From assembly GCA_028752905.1 (NCBI GenBank), contig JAQNBH010000013.1, positions 17,768,302 to 17,832,301 on the forward strand: 64,000 bases of DNA. The letters are read 5' to 3'. This DNA is from Cladorhizidae sp. MBARI D1340-BT2 (lineage: Eukaryota > Porifera > Demospongiae > Poecilosclerida > Cladorhizidae). Below, piece after piece: positions 61,445 to 64,000 of this stretch (position 1 is the first letter of the stretch; the number at the start of each line of letters is the position of its first letter). The notes below the pieces were generated by a model. That model saw only the letters and a program-made list of their open reading frames with translations, was not told the origin of the DNA and searched no databases. Position numbers and translations under genes: made by a program.

Positions 61445-63467
61445 CTAATGATGATTTCTATAATTGTACTGCATCATTACAGATAGTTGAATGTAGTCTC
61501 CTAATGACTGTTCTTGCTGTTTTCCGAATGCACTTTGGAGAAGTGAAAATATCCTCTCTGCTGCTGCAGAGGATGGTTGAATAAGGGCTATTTTTCGGAA
61601 CGATCTTGCCCACATTGGTATGTCTGCACTGTGGTATTTCCACCATTCACAAGGGTCAAACTGTGGTGCTACACCTTCTGCAGCAGCCAAGTATGTAAGC
61701 AACTCAGACTTCATTCCTTCGATGGCCTCAGAATCAAAACATGGGAAGGCAGATAGCAAACTTAGGTCACTGCTTGTAGGCTTAAGTGCTGACACTTTGG
61801 ATGGGGAAAAGTATCTTGCTATCTTGAATAGTTCCACAGTGCTTCGCAGATCATTGTCGAACTTCTCTTTGAAGTAATCGTAGGCTGGTTTCATTCAATT
61901 TTTTTGCGTAGTTTAGAAGCATTTGCTCATTGGTAGTGTTCCCATTCGCTAGATGCTTAGCAACTGCTGTTACATTTGGATGATGACTTGCAACTCTGTG
62001 GCTATGTAATGCACCGTAAGCCACCAAGGAGAGCACTCCGTCACCTTCAAGAGAATATGTGGCCTTGACAAATGGCTCCATGCCAATAACTCCATTTTCA
62101 GCTTTCGGCACTGTGAAGGATTGTTGAGTACATCAACCATCTTCTTGGTCGTAGCAGCAGGTAAATCTGTATTCACTCTCAAAAATTCAGACACATCAAC
62201 AAATCTGTTGTGCATCTGATGAATCACTTTGAAGTGACTCCACCATCTTGTTGCGGAATTCGAAGGAGAGGAAAAACCCGTCCTAGACCTCCAAGCCAAT
62301 CTCACCTTTGGACTGTGGGAAAACAAGCTTATCCAGTGCTTCGTGAACTCATCCAAGATGGGTGTGTTCATGTTTTCCACAACACGATCAAGTGTATGAG
62401 AGTAACATCCAATATCGATCATGGAGTTGTAGAGAACAGAAACAGTCCTCATAGCCACATTGTTGACTGAAGCCCGATCTCGCATGAATGCTACCACATG
62501 GTTTGCTGGAACAGAAAGCTCAGTAGAAAGAGTAGCTATGAGTTGGCATGCAACCTCCTCGCCTGTCATCGATTTTGCAACCAACATTAGGTGGCAAACC
62601 TGTTGTTTAATTTGCCAGTCATCATCCACATACCTCAGCACAACCACCATTGCTTCACAGACGTGCGTAGTACCATCGAAAATCACAGCCACCGACTTTC
62701 CTTTGGTTGCTCGTTTGATATCCTGTACTTCTTTGTCCAGAATGAAAGGTATTAACTGCCTTAACTTGGACGAATCACACAGAGAGAATGCATGCTCCTC
62801 GAAGATATCTCGGAAACTGTCAATCTTCGAAAGTGGAACCCCAGCTTTCAAAAAAGCTGTTACTACCTTTACTCTATAAATTTTTGTACTTTCAGGCAAA
62901 TTCTCACCTTACTGGGTGGTGTTTTGAGCTGTATGCTTAGAGAGCTTTGGATATGTCCATTTGTTGCTTTTCATTAGTCTTCAAGCGTTCTTTCCCCTTC
63001 TGATGCTTAACAGATTTTATGTGAAGCTTGATGACTTGTGACTTGACCGAAAGCTGCTCTCTGCAAGCTGAACAAAACAGTGTTCCAGTGGTCACAGTTA
63101 GAGGCTCTCCAGGGTGCTCCTTCACACGGTCATATGGAGTAATAAATTTTGGAGCAAATGCAGAATTCCTGCCTTTCTTACTCCGCTTCATACCCACAGG
63201 AGGGTTTGACTGGACTTTTCGTTTTCTTGCCAGATCTGAAGCTTTTGGTGCTTTGAGCCTGTCCAGCAGTGATACAACTTCTGATTGAGCTTCATCTTCA
63301 TTGTGATCAGACAGCTGATCTTCAGAGTCACTGCTAGAAAGCAGAGTTACCATCAGCCAGTTCAGGAACAACACTAGATCTAGTGTCACTCTGAGGAATG
63401 CAGCTACTGCTACTACCACTAAGTCTAGCACTTGAGTTACTGGTATCCATTGAAACCATGTGGTCAA
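61445..63467 (-). pseudogene. hAT transposase, frameshifted
   Basis: Three minus-strand pieces in order. 63467-62937: an acidic N-terminus and a C2H2/BED-like finger (LFCSACREQLSVKSQVIKLH...H). 62899-~62110: RNase H-like core with VIFDGTTHVCEA and MRDRASVNN holding the two catalytic Asp candidates. 62111-61445: helical region and C-terminal dimerisation domain (PSSAAERIFSLLQSAFGKQQ). A stop and shift near 62910 (TTQ-stop-GENLPESTK) and shifts near 62110 and 61890 break the protein. Most residues are conserved, so loss is recent. Inverted ends and an 8-bp duplication were not located. Not the same family as the small hAT at 6528. Confidence 0.82.
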
Positions 63468-64000
63468 CAGTTTTGTGAGCTGTAATTTTGAACTAAACTT
63501 CCTGTAAATAGAGATGTGTACAGTGCTACAAATCTAAAGACTAGATAATTAGAGTTTAGCTCATAAAGCAATTTTTTATAAGAGTTAAGACGAGTTAAGA
63601 GATTAAATTTTGCAAGAATATCGGGATACATTTTGTCTACCTCCCTACCAAGTTATAAGCATTTAATGCCTGTAGTTTTTGAATAATGACGATTAATGAG
63701 GTAAATTTTGGCACAATTATATGTTGGGAACGCTTTAAGCTGACTAATGGGAGTGAAAAACCCAAACTTGTGTTCAAGCATATCTATTTTACTTATATCA
63801 TGCAAAACATTTTGTTATCATAAGGGTTTTCTTCCTGTGTGAAGCTTTTCAAAGGTCCTCTTATACCTTTATCGATGATTATTGTGGGCGTGTTTAGGGG
63901 TGTGGTCATGGGTTGGGCTTGAATAGATGTAGTTTGTCAGCTGGGTATGTTTGACAAATTTTAAATAAATATATCATATTGGCCTGTCAGTGATGGAATA
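63468..64000. other. Terminal stretch, nothing recognised
   Basis: AT-rich sequence; it may hold the 5' end of the hAT element, but no terminal repeat was identified. Confidence 0.4.

Overview
The window is animal nuclear DNA: AT-rich, with split genes, GT-AG introns (two are GC-AG), dense microsatellites and minisatellites, and several superfamilies of transposable elements. Gene content (astacin protease with thrombospondin type-1 repeats and a WSC-like tail, a DHRS7-type ER dehydrogenase) and the style of the transposons suggest an early-branching invertebrate. A sponge is my best guess, but that is inference. No bacterial operons, CRISPR arrays, tRNA or rRNA genes were recognised.

Layout. 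(1) 1-11.4 kb: two paralogous secreted astacin metalloproteases, each with four TSP1 repeats, a Cys-rich WSC-like domain and a hydrophobic C-terminal tail, lie tail to tail. The plus-strand copy (A) is cut by the window start; the minus-strand copy (B) is complete (10 coding exons, 644 aa). The last intron of B holds a foldback-family repeat split by a small hAT element. (2) 11.4-22.3 kb: mostly unannotatable sequence, then a decayed piggyBac element (16323-18260) abutted at its right end by a CR1/jockey-like LINE on the minus strand (18.3-21.5 kb), and a 23-bp minisatellite. (3) 22.4-48.6 kb: one eight-exon gene for a 316-aa DHRS7-like short-chain dehydrogenase. Its 951 coding bases are spread over 26 kb because the introns hold long tandem arrays (24, 22, ~41, 23 and ~60 bp units, (TTA)n and others), a Ty3/Gypsy integrase remnant, a 636-bp palindromic element, and a complete 5.7-kb Tc1/mariner-like transposon. 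(4) 48.6-64 kb: no intact gene recognised; remnants of an IS630-like transposase, a possible YqaJ-type exonuclease, a LINE tail, a broken copy of the first SDR exon, a TTAA-flanked MITE, telomere-like repeats and a frameshifted hAT transposase on the minus strand.

The most interesting object is the transposon at 32953-38641. It has near-perfect ~50-bp inverted repeats and a TA duplication, a four-exon DD34E transposase on the plus strand, and a convergent seven-exon gene on the minus strand whose spliced product (406 aa) looks like a nuclear BEN-domain protein. A two-gene Tc1-like element with spliced genes and a BEN-type accessory protein is unusual. A second theme is that several tandem arrays begin within tens of bases after a real 5' splice site, and two of them are built from units that carry a consensus donor (GTAAGT or GTGAGT).

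All exon joins were made by eye from reading frame, phase and splice consensus. Family names come from motif recognition, not from searches.
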